In this document: positions 54,801 to 62,115 of the stretch, in pieces
How the letters are laid out: the number at the start of each line of letters is the position of its first letter
How positions within the stretch are numbered: position 1 is the first letter of the stretch
Assembly (NCBI RefSeq): GCF_000012945.1
Contig: NC_007510.1
Span: 1,426,001-1,490,000, forward strand
Length of the DNA stretch: 64,000 nucleotides
Direction of reading: 5' to 3'
DNA from: Burkholderia lata
GTDB lineage: Bacteria > Pseudomonadota > Gammaproteobacteria > Burkholderiales > Burkholderiaceae
Notes under the pieces: model-generated
The model's database searches: none
Seen by the model: the letters and a program-made list of their open reading frames with translations, nothing else
What the model was told of the DNA's origin: nothing
Made by a program: the position numbers and the translations under genes

Positions 54801-55625
54801 ATGACAGTCCCGCACCGGAACAAACGTCTGAAGCCGCTTGCGGCTTCGCTCGCCGCACTTGGCGCACTCGCGGTGCTGACCGCACTTTCCGCGATGTCAC
54901 CTGTCTATGCGGCCGAGCCGGTCCAGCCTGACCATCAACTGAAAACCTTCATCCACGACACTTATGGCAAGTGGCGTGCGGACCGCAAGGGCTGGCAGGC
55001 GGACGGGGACGATCTGATCTATGCGCCATGCGGTTCGGTGCGCGTCGCGACCGCGGATGGCCCGCGCACGCTACTCGCGATGTGCGGCGAGACCGAGGCG
55101 GCGGTGCAGAACGGGATGCCGGGGATGGATTCGGACGCGACGACCGGCACGATCGACCTGTACGTGCTGAAACCAACGGCGGACGGCAGGACGCTCGAAC
55201 CGGTGGTGAAGAAGACGGAGATCGCGTCGGGCAAGCGAGGCGAACCGGGCACCGTGCGCATCGAGCGGTACGGCCCGCACCTGTTCGGCTTCACGATCGG
55301 CGACGGCGTCACGCTGCAGGGCTACACGATGGCGATGCGGTCGATCTGGCTGCCGATTGGCAATGCGATCGTCGAGGCGGCGCCGCGCATCAACGAATCG
55401 CTCGACAACACGGGCTCGCTCGATTGCGGGAACGCGAAATCGCATTGCGAGAGCCGGACGTTCACGATCGTGCCCGACACGACCGGCACCGGCGACGTCT
55501 ATCCGCTGACCGTCACGGAAACGGGCACGCGCGGCGACAAGGACATCCGCGCGCGCTATACGGTGAAGTTCGACGCGGCGCGTGGCCGCTACGTCGTGCC
55601 GAAGGCATTGCGCGAAGGGTACTGA
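54801..55625 (+). CDS. hypothetical exported protein
   Basis: A 274-residue protein with a clear signal peptide (KRLKPLAASLAALGALAVLT...VYAAEP). The mature region is mixed alpha-beta with four cysteines in pairs (APCGSVRV/AMCGETEA and LDCGNAKSHCES) and FTIGDGVTLQGYTMAMRSIW. No known domain is recognised. Adjacency to the previous unknown exported protein suggests a shared periplasmic task. A strong hairpin follows the stop. Confidence 0.6.
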   Translation: MTVPHRNKRLKPLAASLAALGALAVLTALSAMSPVYAAEPVQPDHQLKTFIHDTYGKWRADRKGWQADGDDLIYAPCGSVRVATADGPRTLLAMCGETEAAVQNGMPGMDSDATTGTIDLYVLKPTADGRTLEPVVKKTEIASGKRGEPGTVRIERYGPHLFGFTIGDGVTLQGYTMAMRSIWLPIGNAIVEAAPRINESLDNTGSLDCGNAKSHCESRTFTIVPDTTGTGDVYPLTVTETGTRGDKDIRARYTVKFDAARGRYVVPKALREGY

Positions 55626-55642
55626 TCCTTCGCGCACCGGAA

Positions 55643-55663
55643 CGGGCGGCGTTGCGCCGCCCG
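55643..55663. terminator. perfect hairpin between convergent genes
   Basis: CGGGCGGCG at 55643-55651 and CGCCGCCCG at 55655-55663 make a 9-bp stem with a TTG loop. It separates the rightward exported-protein gene from the leftward cdsA-like gene, so it can stop both. There is no T tract. Confidence 0.5.
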
Positions 55664-55667
55664 CGCA

Positions 55668-56597
55668 TCACACGTACAGATACCGCACGAGGTGGAAGAA
55701 CACCGGCGCGGCGAAGCAGATCGAGTCGACGCGATCGAGCATCCCGCCGTGGCCTGCGATCATCGAGCCCCAGTCCTTGGTGCCGAGCGAGCGCTTGACG
55801 GCCGACAGCACGAGGCCGCCGACGAAGCCCGCGATCACGATCGCGAGCGAGATGCCGAATGCCGATCCGAAGCTGAACGGCGTCACGCGATACAGCGATG
55901 CGCCGCACAGCGTGGCCAGCAAGCCGCCGCCGACGAACCCTTCGATCGTCTTCGACGGCGACAGCTGCGGCGCAATCTTGCGCTTGCCGAACAGCTTGCC
56001 GACCACGTACTGCAGCACGTCGCTGATCTGCACGACGAACAGGAAGAAGAACAGCAGCAGCGCGTTCTGCCCCGCGTAGTGCGGAATGTCGAGGATCAGT
56101 ACGGCCGGCGCGTGGCTCAACCCGTACACGCACACCATCAGCGCCCAGTTGATCTTCGCGTTGCGGCTCAGGAATTCGCGCGTGTCCTGCGTGAGTGCCG
56201 ATACGAGCGACATCGCGAAGAACAGGTGCACGGGCACGAAGATCGAATACATCCCGTACCAGTTGATCCCGAGCAACAGGTATTGCACGGGGATCGCGAC
56301 GAAGAACGCGATGAACAGCGTCGTATGGTCGCTTGCGGTGGTTGGCGTGAGCGTGATGAATTCGCGCAGCGTCAGGTAGGACAGCACCGCGAACACCAGG
56401 TACGTGATGTTGTTGCCGAGGCCGATCGCGATGGCCATGATCGCGATCATCGCCCACCACGCGCGGATGCGCTGGTTCAGGTTGACGATGGTCGCGCTCG
56501 TGCCGCCGCTGCGCGCGCCGAGGATCGCGCCGATCACGGTCGCGACGACGAGCACGCCCGTGACGCCCGCGACCAGTTCCCAGAAAATTGTTCGCAT
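55668..56597 (-). CDS. ynbB: CDP-diglyceride synthase-like (CdsA/YnbB family)
   Basis: Integral membrane cytidylyltransferase of 309 residues with about eight TM segments. It carries the CDS signature KRSLGTKDWGSMIAGHGG followed by MLDRVDS, so it should make CDP-diacylglycerol from phosphatidic acid and CTP. The ATG at 56597 precedes the first TM helix (FWELVAGVTGVLVVATVIG). It is 37 bases downstream of the PlsC-like gene in a leftward pair and faces the ynbA/C/D-like genes. E. coli YnbB has the same size and context. It is probably dedicated to this cluster rather than the housekeeping CdsA. Confidence 0.82.
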   Translation of the reverse strand: MRTIFWELVAGVTGVLVVATVIGAILGARSGGTSATIVNLNQRIRAWWAMIAIMAIAIGLGNNITYLVFAVLSYLTLREFITLTPTTASDHTTLFIAFFVAIPVQYLLLGINWYGMYSIFVPVHLFFAMSLVSALTQDTREFLSRNAKINWALMVCVYGLSHAPAVLILDIPHYAGQNALLLFFFLFVVQISDVLQYVVGKLFGKRKIAPQLSPSKTIEGFVGGGLLATLCGASLYRVTPFSFGSAFGISLAIVIAGFVGGLVLSAVKRSLGTKDWGSMIAGHGGMLDRVDSICFAAPVFFHLVRYLYV

Positions 56598-56634
56598 TGT
56601 TGATATCCGGAAAGGGGAGAAGAGGGCGCCGCGT

Positions 56635-57267
56635 TCAGCCGGCCGGCCGCTGCGGCGGCGCGAGCGCGACGACTGCGTCGCGCATGCGGGCGAGGAATGT
56701 CGGCTTGTCTTCCTGGGCACCGAGCGCGTCGTTCGCGCCGAAGTGCACCTTGCAGATCAGCGGCACCGGCCAGATCGCGCCCTTCGGCATGATCCGTTGC
56801 AGGTTCTCGAGATAGACGGGCGCGAGCGCGACGTCCGGAAACTCGGTCGCGAGGTGGAACAGGCCGCTCTTGAACGGCTGCGGCAGGATCTCGGCGCCGC
56901 GCGTGCCTTCCGGGAAGATGATGATCGAATGGCCCTGCTTGAGCGCATCGCGCACGGGGTCGAGCGGGTCGCCGCCGGATTCGCGGTGGCGGTCGATCAG
57001 CACGACGTTCAGCAGCTTCTGCGCGATGTGGCGCTTCATGTCGCTGCTGTCCCAGTAGTCGCGCGCGGCGACCGGCCGCACGACCGCACGCACGTTGCGC
57101 GGCAGCGCGGCGAGGATCGCGAGCGTGTCGATATGGCTCGTGTGGTTCGAGAAGTAGATCTTCTGCGTCGGGGACGGCGGCGCCTGATGCCAGACCGGAT
57201 ACGCGCCGGCGACGAGCCGCACGATGGACAGCAGGAAATCGCGCTGCCAGACGTTGAGAATGTTCAT
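56635..57267 (-). CDS. PlsC-like 1-acyl-glycerol-phosphate acyltransferase
   Basis: A 210-residue acyltransferase with the catalytic HX4D motif in SNHTSHIDTL and the acceptor-binding FPEGTRG. It lacks long TM segments except a hydrophobic N-terminus. By family it adds an acyl chain to lysophosphatidate, producing phosphatidic acid for the CdsA-like enzyme encoded next. GGAGG lies 11 bases before the ATG. It is divergent from the CDP-alcohol transferase gene. PlsC is not part of the E. coli ynb operon, so this is an added step. Confidence 0.87.
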   Translation of the reverse strand: MNILNVWQRDFLLSIVRLVAGAYPVWHQAPPSPTQKIYFSNHTSHIDTLAILAALPRNVRAVVRPVAARDYWDSSDMKRHIAQKLLNVVLIDRHRESGGDPLDPVRDALKQGHSIIIFPEGTRGAEILPQPFKSGLFHLATEFPDVALAPVYLENLQRIMPKGAIWPVPLICKVHFGANDALGAQEDKPTFLARMRDAVVALAPPQRPAG

Positions 57268-57723
57268 CGGCGCTGCGCCTCCTGCCTGCCTGCATGGCCC
57301 GCTGCGCGTGAGCGGCGGGCGGGACCCCGGAATGCCGGCGCGGCAGGATGCGCGCCGGACGGCCCTTGTTTAAATTTTTTCAAATTCGTGGCTGCCTGTC
57401 GCAGGTCCGCGATAATCGGACGGTTCGCCGTCACACGCTGTTGCGTCGCGGCGAATGCGCCGTTCGGCGGCGTGATAATCGGCTGTTGCACGAGTGCCCG
57501 TTTGCAGTTCGAATGGATCTCGCAGCGATCGGGCCAGCGGATTATCGCGAGTTTCCGTCAAAAACGCCAGATTGGCGCCGCGCGTGCGGGCCGGGCGCAT
57601 GCTTGACGCATCCGGGCCGCTCGGCGACGATTAGGGCCGTCCATGGAAGGCCGTCCAAGGCCGTTTCGCCGCCCGGGGCATGGCGGTGGGAAACGTATCC
57701 GACTGTGCCGCGCAAATAAAACG
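57268..57723. other. divergent promoter region of the lipid cluster
   Basis: These 456 bases separate the leftward plsC/cdsA-like genes from the rightward ynbA-like genes. No gene is supported. An AT-rich patch lies at 57366-57388. Three copies of a GATAATC word occur, at 57411, 57474 and, inverted, at 57540, and look like regulator sites. Confidence 0.55.
57408..57549. promoter_or_regulatory. three GATAATC-type repeats in the lipid-cluster promoter
   Basis: CGCGATAATC at 57408-57417 and its exact inverted copy GATTATCGCG at 57540-57549 flank a third copy; GATAATCGG occurs at 57411-57419 and again at 57474-57482, exactly 63 bases (six turns) apart. Their position between the two divergent halves suggests common control of all the lipid genes. 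Confidence 0.4.
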
Positions 57724-58329
57724 ATGAGCCTCTACGCACTCAAACCCAAATTCCAGAACCGTCTGCGCCCGTTCGCGAACGCGCTTGCCGAGCGCGGCGT
57801 CACGGCCAACCAGGTCACGCTGTTCGCGGCCGGTGGCTCGATCGTCGTCGGCGCGCTCGCCGGGCTCGGCGTGTTTGCCCGCGCGCTGTTCCTGCTGATC
57901 CCGCTGTGGCTGTTCGCGCGGATGGCGCTCAACGCAATCGACGGGATGCTCGCGCGCGAGCACAACCAGAAGAGCACGCTCGGCGCGTACCTGAACGAAC
58001 TCGGCGACGTCGTGTCCGATATCGCACTGGTGTTGCCGTTTCTCGCGATTCCCGTATTCGCTCCGGCAGACGTCTGGCTGTTCGCGCTGACAGCGGTGAT
58101 CGTCGAATGCGCGGGGCTGATCGGCCCGCTGGTCGGCGTGAGCCGCCGCTACGACGGCCCGTTCGGCAAGAGCGACCGCGCGCTCGCCCTCGGCGCGTTC
58201 GCGCTGTGGATCGGGCTCGGGTTTCCGGTCGGCGGCGTCGCAGCATGGTTGTGGCGGCTGCTGATCGTGCTGTCGATCGTGACCGTGGTGCGGCGTGTGC
58301 AGGCCGGCATCGCGGAAAAGGGCGGTTAA
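57724..58329 (+). CDS. ynbA: CDP-alcohol phosphatidyltransferase-like (YnbA family)
   Basis: Membrane enzyme of 201 residues with about six TM segments. It should transfer an alcohol head group to CDP-diacylglycerol. The active-site region reads NAIDGMLARE then LGAYLNELGDVVSDI. The canonical family motif begins Asp-x-x-Asp-Gly; here the first Asp is Asn70, with Asp73-Gly74, Ala77-Arg78, Asp95 and Asp99 kept, and Asn91 stands where Gly is usual. This deviation may mean a different head group or metal site. The length equals that of E. coli YnbA. It leads the rightward operon. The product lipid is unknown. Confidence 0.82.
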   Translation: MSLYALKPKFQNRLRPFANALAERGVTANQVTLFAAGGSIVVGALAGLGVFARALFLLIPLWLFARMALNAIDGMLAREHNQKSTLGAYLNELGDVVSDIALVLPFLAIPVFAPADVWLFALTAVIVECAGLIGPLVGVSRRYDGPFGKSDRALALGAFALWIGLGFPVGGVAAWLWRLLIVLSIVTVVRRVQAGIAEKGG

Positions 58330-58409
58330 AGGGTAGTCAGAGCAGTTGCAGTACCGGGCGCCGGAGGGCGGCGCACCAAGATTCGAATAACGAAACGAGA
58401 GAGAAACGC

Positions 58410-60179
58410 ATGAGCGCACGCATGGCCCGCGAGGCCGACTTCATCACGCACGACGGCGAAACGCTGTTCTATCGTCACTGGCCCGCCACGGGCGCGCGCT
58501 GCCGCGGCGCAATCGTGTTGCTGCATCGCGGCCACGAACACTCGGCGCGCGTCGCGCACCTCGTCGACGAGCTCGACCTGCCCGATTTCGCATTCTTCGC
58601 GTGGGATGCGCGCGGCCACGGCCGCTCGCCCGGCGCGCGCGGCTACAGCCCGAGCGCGGCCGCGTCGGTGCGCGACCTGCAGACCTTCGTTGAACATATC
58701 CGCGACACGCACGGCATCGCGATCGAGGACATGGCCGTGGTCGGCCAGAGCGTCGGCGCGGTGCTCGCGGCCACCTGGGCGCACGATTATGCGCCGCCGA
58801 TCCGCGCGCTCGTCGTCGCGTCGCCGGCGTTCCACATCAAGCTCTACGTACCGTTCGCGCGGCCGGGCCTGCGGCTGATGCACAAGCTGCGCGGGCTGTT
58901 CTACGTGAACAGCTACGTGAAGCCGAAATTCCTCACGCACGATCCCGAGCGGATCGCGAGCTATGCGTCCGACCCGCTGATCACGCGGCCGATCGCGGTC
59001 AACATGCTGCTCGACCTGCACGATACCGCGCAGCGGATCGTCGCCGACGCGGCCGCGATCACCGTGCCGACGCAGCTGCTGATCTCGGGCGCCGACTGGG
59101 TCGTGCATCGCGGCCCGCAGGACCGCTTCTTCGAGCGCCTCGGCGCCGCGCGCAAGGAGCGCATCGTGCTGCCGGGCTTCTATCACGACACGCTCGGCGA
59201 ACGCGACCGCGCGCAGGCGCTCGCACCGCTGCGTGCATTCGTGCTGCGGGAATTCGATGCGCCGAGCCCGCGCGTGTCGCTCGCCGACGCCGACCGGCGC
59301 GGCGCGTTCCACGACGAATACGCGGCGCTCGGCCGCCCGCCCGCGAATGCGTTCGCGCGGGCGTACTGGGCGCTCACGCGCGCCGGCCTGAAGGCCGGCG
59401 GCGCGCTGTCGGACGGCATCGCGCTCGGGCTGCGGCTCGGCTTCGATTCGGGCTCGACGCTCGACTACGTGTACCGCAACCGCGCGCAGGGGCGTCTCGG
59501 CGTCGGCGCGCTGATCGATCGCACCTATCTCGATTCGCCAGGCTGGGTCGGCATCCGCCAGCGCAAGGTGCATCTGCAGGAACTGATCGGCGCGGCGATC
59601 GGCCGCCTGCGCGGCCACGGCGCGCCGGTGCGGATCGTCGACATCGCGGCCGGGCACGGGCGCTACGTGCTCGACGCGATCGCGTCGGCCGCCGAGCGCG
59701 ACGGCGCGGCGCCCGACGACATCACGCTGCGCGACTACAGCCCGCCGAACGTCGAGGCCGGGCGCGTGCTGATTGCGCAGCGCGGCCTCGATCCGATTGC
59801 GCGCTTCGAGCGCGGCGACGCGTTCGACGAGGCGTCGCTCGCGACGCTCGAGCCGCGTCCGACGCTCGCGATCGTGTCGGGCCTCTACGAGCTGTTCGGC
59901 GAGAACGCGCTGATCGAGCGCTCGCTGCGCGGGCTCGCGCAGGCCGTGCCGCCGGGCGGCTATCTCGTCTATACGGGGCAGCCGTGGCATCCGCAGCTCG
60001 AATTCATCGCGCGCGCGCTGAACAATCACCGCGGCGAAGCGACCTGGGTGATGCGCCGGCGCTCGCAGGCCGAGATGGACGAACTCGTCGCGCGCGCGGG
60101 CTTCCGCAAGCTCGACCAGCGGATCGACGAAATGGGCATCTTCACGGTCAGCCTCGCGCAGCGGGTCGACGCGTCATGA
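58410..60179 (+). CDS. ynbC: alpha/beta hydrolase fused to SAM-dependent methyltransferase (YnbC family)
   Basis: A 589-residue two-enzyme protein. Residues about 10-285 are an alpha/beta hydrolase with nucleophile Ser114 in VGQSVGAV, Asp229 in SGADWVV and His259 in GFYHDTL, similar to monoacylglycerol lipases. Residues about 385-585 are a class I methyltransferase with SAM motif DIAAGHGRY (411-419), acidic Asp442 in LRDYSP and YTGQPWHP. E. coli YnbC has the same size. It may deacylate and methylate the lipid made by the neighbouring enzymes; this is inference. Its stop overlaps the next start (ATGA). Confidence 0.83.
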   Translation: MSARMAREADFITHDGETLFYRHWPATGARCRGAIVLLHRGHEHSARVAHLVDELDLPDFAFFAWDARGHGRSPGARGYSPSAAASVRDLQTFVEHIRDTHGIAIEDMAVVGQSVGAVLAATWAHDYAPPIRALVVASPAFHIKLYVPFARPGLRLMHKLRGLFYVNSYVKPKFLTHDPERIASYASDPLITRPIAVNMLLDLHDTAQRIVADAAAITVPTQLLISGADWVVHRGPQDRFFERLGAARKERIVLPGFYHDTLGERDRAQALAPLRAFVLREFDAPSPRVSLADADRRGAFHDEYAALGRPPANAFARAYWALTRAGLKAGGALSDGIALGLRLGFDSGSTLDYVYRNRAQGRLGVGALIDRTYLDSPGWVGIRQRKVHLQELIGAAIGRLRGHGAPVRIVDIAAGHGRYVLDAIASAAERDGAAPDDITLRDYSPPNVEAGRVLIAQRGLDPIARFERGDAFDEASLATLEPRPTLAIVSGLYELFGENALIERSLRGLAQAVPPGGYLVYTGQPWHPQLEFIARALNNHRGEATWVMRRRSQAEMDELVARAGFRKLDQRIDEMGIFTVSLAQRVDAS

Positions 60180-61582
60180 GCGCGCTCGACGGCGGCGCGA
60201 GCGGCCTCGCCGAGCCGGCCTCGGCGGCCGGCGCGCGCGACGCGTCGTTCGCGCTGCGCTTCGGCTGGCTCGCGGTGATGGGCGCCGTGTTCTTCTCGAC
60301 CTACGGTTTCGCGAACTGGCTCGCCGCGCGTCGCGCGGCGGTGCCGACTTTCGCGTTTGGCTGGGAACACGCGATCCCGTTCGTGCCGTGGACGATCGTG
60401 CCGTACTGGTCGATCGACCTGCTGTATGCGCTGTCGTTCTTCTTCTGGACGCGCCGCGCCGACCTGCTCGATCACGTGAAGCGGCTGTTGACCGTGCAGC
60501 TGATCTCGGTCGCATGCTTCATCGCGTGGCCGCTGCGTTTCGGGTTCGAGCGGCCCGACGCGGGTGGCGTGGCCGGTGCGCTGTTCACGCTGCTGATGGG
60601 CTTCGACAAGCCGTTCAACCAGGCGCCGTCGCTGCACATCGGGCTGCTCGTCGTGCTGTGGGCCGTCTATGCGAAGCACCTGCGCGGCACGCTCGCGCGG
60701 GTCGTGCTGCACCTGTGGTTCGCGGCGATCGGCGTGTCGGTGCTGACCACCTACCAGCATCACGCGATCGACGTGCCGACCGGCGCGGCCGTCGGCTGTC
60801 TCGCGCTGTTCCTGTTTCCGCTGCGCGATGCCGCGGGCCGGCTGCCGGGCGCCGATGCGTCGCCGGGCGCGGCCGGCCGTGCGCTCGCGCGCCGCTATGC
60901 GCTTGGCGCGGCGGCGGTTGCGCTGGTGGCGCTCTGGTGCGTGCCGCGCACGCCCGGCTGGGCGCTGGCGGCAGGGTGGGTCGCGCTGGCGCTCGCCTGT
61001 GTCGCGTGGATCTACCGGCGCGGTGCGCCCGGCGCATTCCAGAAGGACGCGCACGGGCGTTTTCCGGTCGTCATTCGCTGGCTGCTCGCGCCGACGATCG
61101 CGGGCGCGTTCGTCAATTCGCGGCTGTGGACGTTCCGGCAGCCGGCGCCGGTGCGGATCGACGAACGCGTATCTATCGGACGCACGCCGACCGCCCGCGA
61201 CGTGCGCCGCCACGGCTTCACCGCGCTGGTCGACCTGACCGCAGAAATGCCACGCTGGACCTCGGTGGATGCATCGCTCGCGTATGCGACCGTGCCGCAG
61301 CTCGATCTCGTGGCGCCGACGGCCGAACAACTCGCGCAGGCCGTCGCGGCGCTCGAACGCCTGCATGGGGAAGGGCGCAATGTGCTGGTCTGCTGCGCGC
61401 TCGGCTATGGCCGCAGCGTGCTGTGCGCGGCCGCATGGCTGGCGGCACGACGCGGGCTCGGCGATGCGCGCGACGCGCTGGCCGCGGTGCGTACGGTGAG
61501 GCCGCATGCGGTGTGGTCGGACGACGGCGTGGCCGTGCTGCAGCACTGGATCGATCGCCGGCGCGGCGCGGGAGGCGTGTGA
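60176..61582 (+). CDS. ynbD: PAP2-like phosphatase fused to dual-specificity phosphatase (YnbD family)
   Basis: A 468-residue membrane protein. The N-terminal PAP2-like domain has multiple TM segments with QAPSLHIG (151-154 PSLH) and the His195-Asp199 pair in YQHHAIDVP. The C-terminal cytosolic domain (about 325-460) is a dual-specificity phosphatase with the CX5R loop Cys407 to Arg413 in VCCALGYGRSV, where Cys replaces the usual His before the nucleophile. PTPMT1-type relatives dephosphorylate phosphatidylglycerophosphate, so it may remove the last phosphate from a phosphatidyl-alcohol phosphate. Start and stop both overlap neighbours. E. coli YnbD is the counterpart. Confidence 0.82.
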   Translation: MSALDGGASGLAEPASAAGARDASFALRFGWLAVMGAVFFSTYGFANWLAARRAAVPTFAFGWEHAIPFVPWTIVPYWSIDLLYALSFFFWTRRADLLDHVKRLLTVQLISVACFIAWPLRFGFERPDAGGVAGALFTLLMGFDKPFNQAPSLHIGLLVVLWAVYAKHLRGTLARVVLHLWFAAIGVSVLTTYQHHAIDVPTGAAVGCLALFLFPLRDAAGRLPGADASPGAAGRALARRYALGAAAVALVALWCVPRTPGWALAAGWVALALACVAWIYRRGAPGAFQKDAHGRFPVVIRWLLAPTIAGAFVNSRLWTFRQPAPVRIDERVSIGRTPTARDVRRHGFTALVDLTAEMPRWTSVDASLAYATVPQLDLVAPTAEQLAQAVAALERLHGEGRNVLVCCALGYGRSVLCAAAWLAARRGLGDARDALAAVRTVRPHAVWSDDGVAVLQHWIDRRRGAGGV

Positions 61583-62034
61583 TGCGCGATCCATCCGCGC
61601 CATTCAGGATTGCCGCCGCGCGCGGCGCGCTCGATGCGGGTGCGTGGGCGATCGCGGCCGCGCTGGCTGCGGCCGGTGCCGGCTGGTGGATCGCGTCGGG
61701 CTGGGCGCCGGCGACGATCGCCCGCGTGCTGCTGGCCGTTATCAGCACCGGGTCGGGGATCGCGGCACTGTGGTACGCGGTGCGGATCGAGATCGACCGC
61801 CGGCTGTTCGCCGCGCTCGCGCGTGCGGCGGCGGGCGACGAATCGGTCGACGGCGGGCTCGCGGCGCTCGACCGCGCGCTCGCCGATCTCGGCTGGATCG
61901 ATGCGTCGAAGGCCGGACGCGCACTCGACGCACGCGTGCGCGGCGCGGTCGGACTGTGCCGGGCCGGTGTGATCGTCGCGATCGTCCAGTGGCTCGCGGT
62001 CGGGCTCGCGATCGCCGTTCCGCAGATCGGCTAG
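61582..62034 (+). CDS. small membrane protein at the end of the lipid operon
   Basis: A 150-residue protein of unknown function. Three hydrophobic segments are visible: AGAWAIAAALAAAGAGWWIA, ATIARVLLAVISTGSGIAAL and GVIVAIVQWLAVGLAIAV, with a charged loop of about 55 residues (RIEIDRRLFAALARAAAGD) between the second and third. Its start codon shares the A of the preceding stop, so it is translationally coupled to the phosphatase fusion. It has no counterpart I know in E. coli ynb. It may be an accessory subunit. Confidence 0.75.
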   Translation: MRDPSAPFRIAAARGALDAGAWAIAAALAAAGAGWWIASGWAPATIARVLLAVISTGSGIAALWYAVRIEIDRRLFAALARAAAGDESVDGGLAALDRALADLGWIDASKAGRALDARVRGAVGLCRAGVIVAIVQWLAVGLAIAVPQIG

Positions 62035-62042
62035 CGCCCGGT

Positions 62043-62089
62043 CGAGCCGGCTGCGGGCGGTCGAGGGTGTCGTTCCACCCGCAGGCTCG
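62043..62089. terminator. hairpin between the lipid operon and the GGDEF gene
   Basis: CGAGC and CTGCGGG (62043-62047 and 62051-62057) pair with CCCGCAG and GCTCG (62078-62084 and 62085-62089), leaving a three-base bulge and a 20-base loop. It lies between convergent genes. A bidirectional terminator is plausible although there is no T tract. Confidence 0.4.
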
Positions 62090-62115
62090 TCAAGGAAGCA
62101 GCCTGAGAGTACGCG

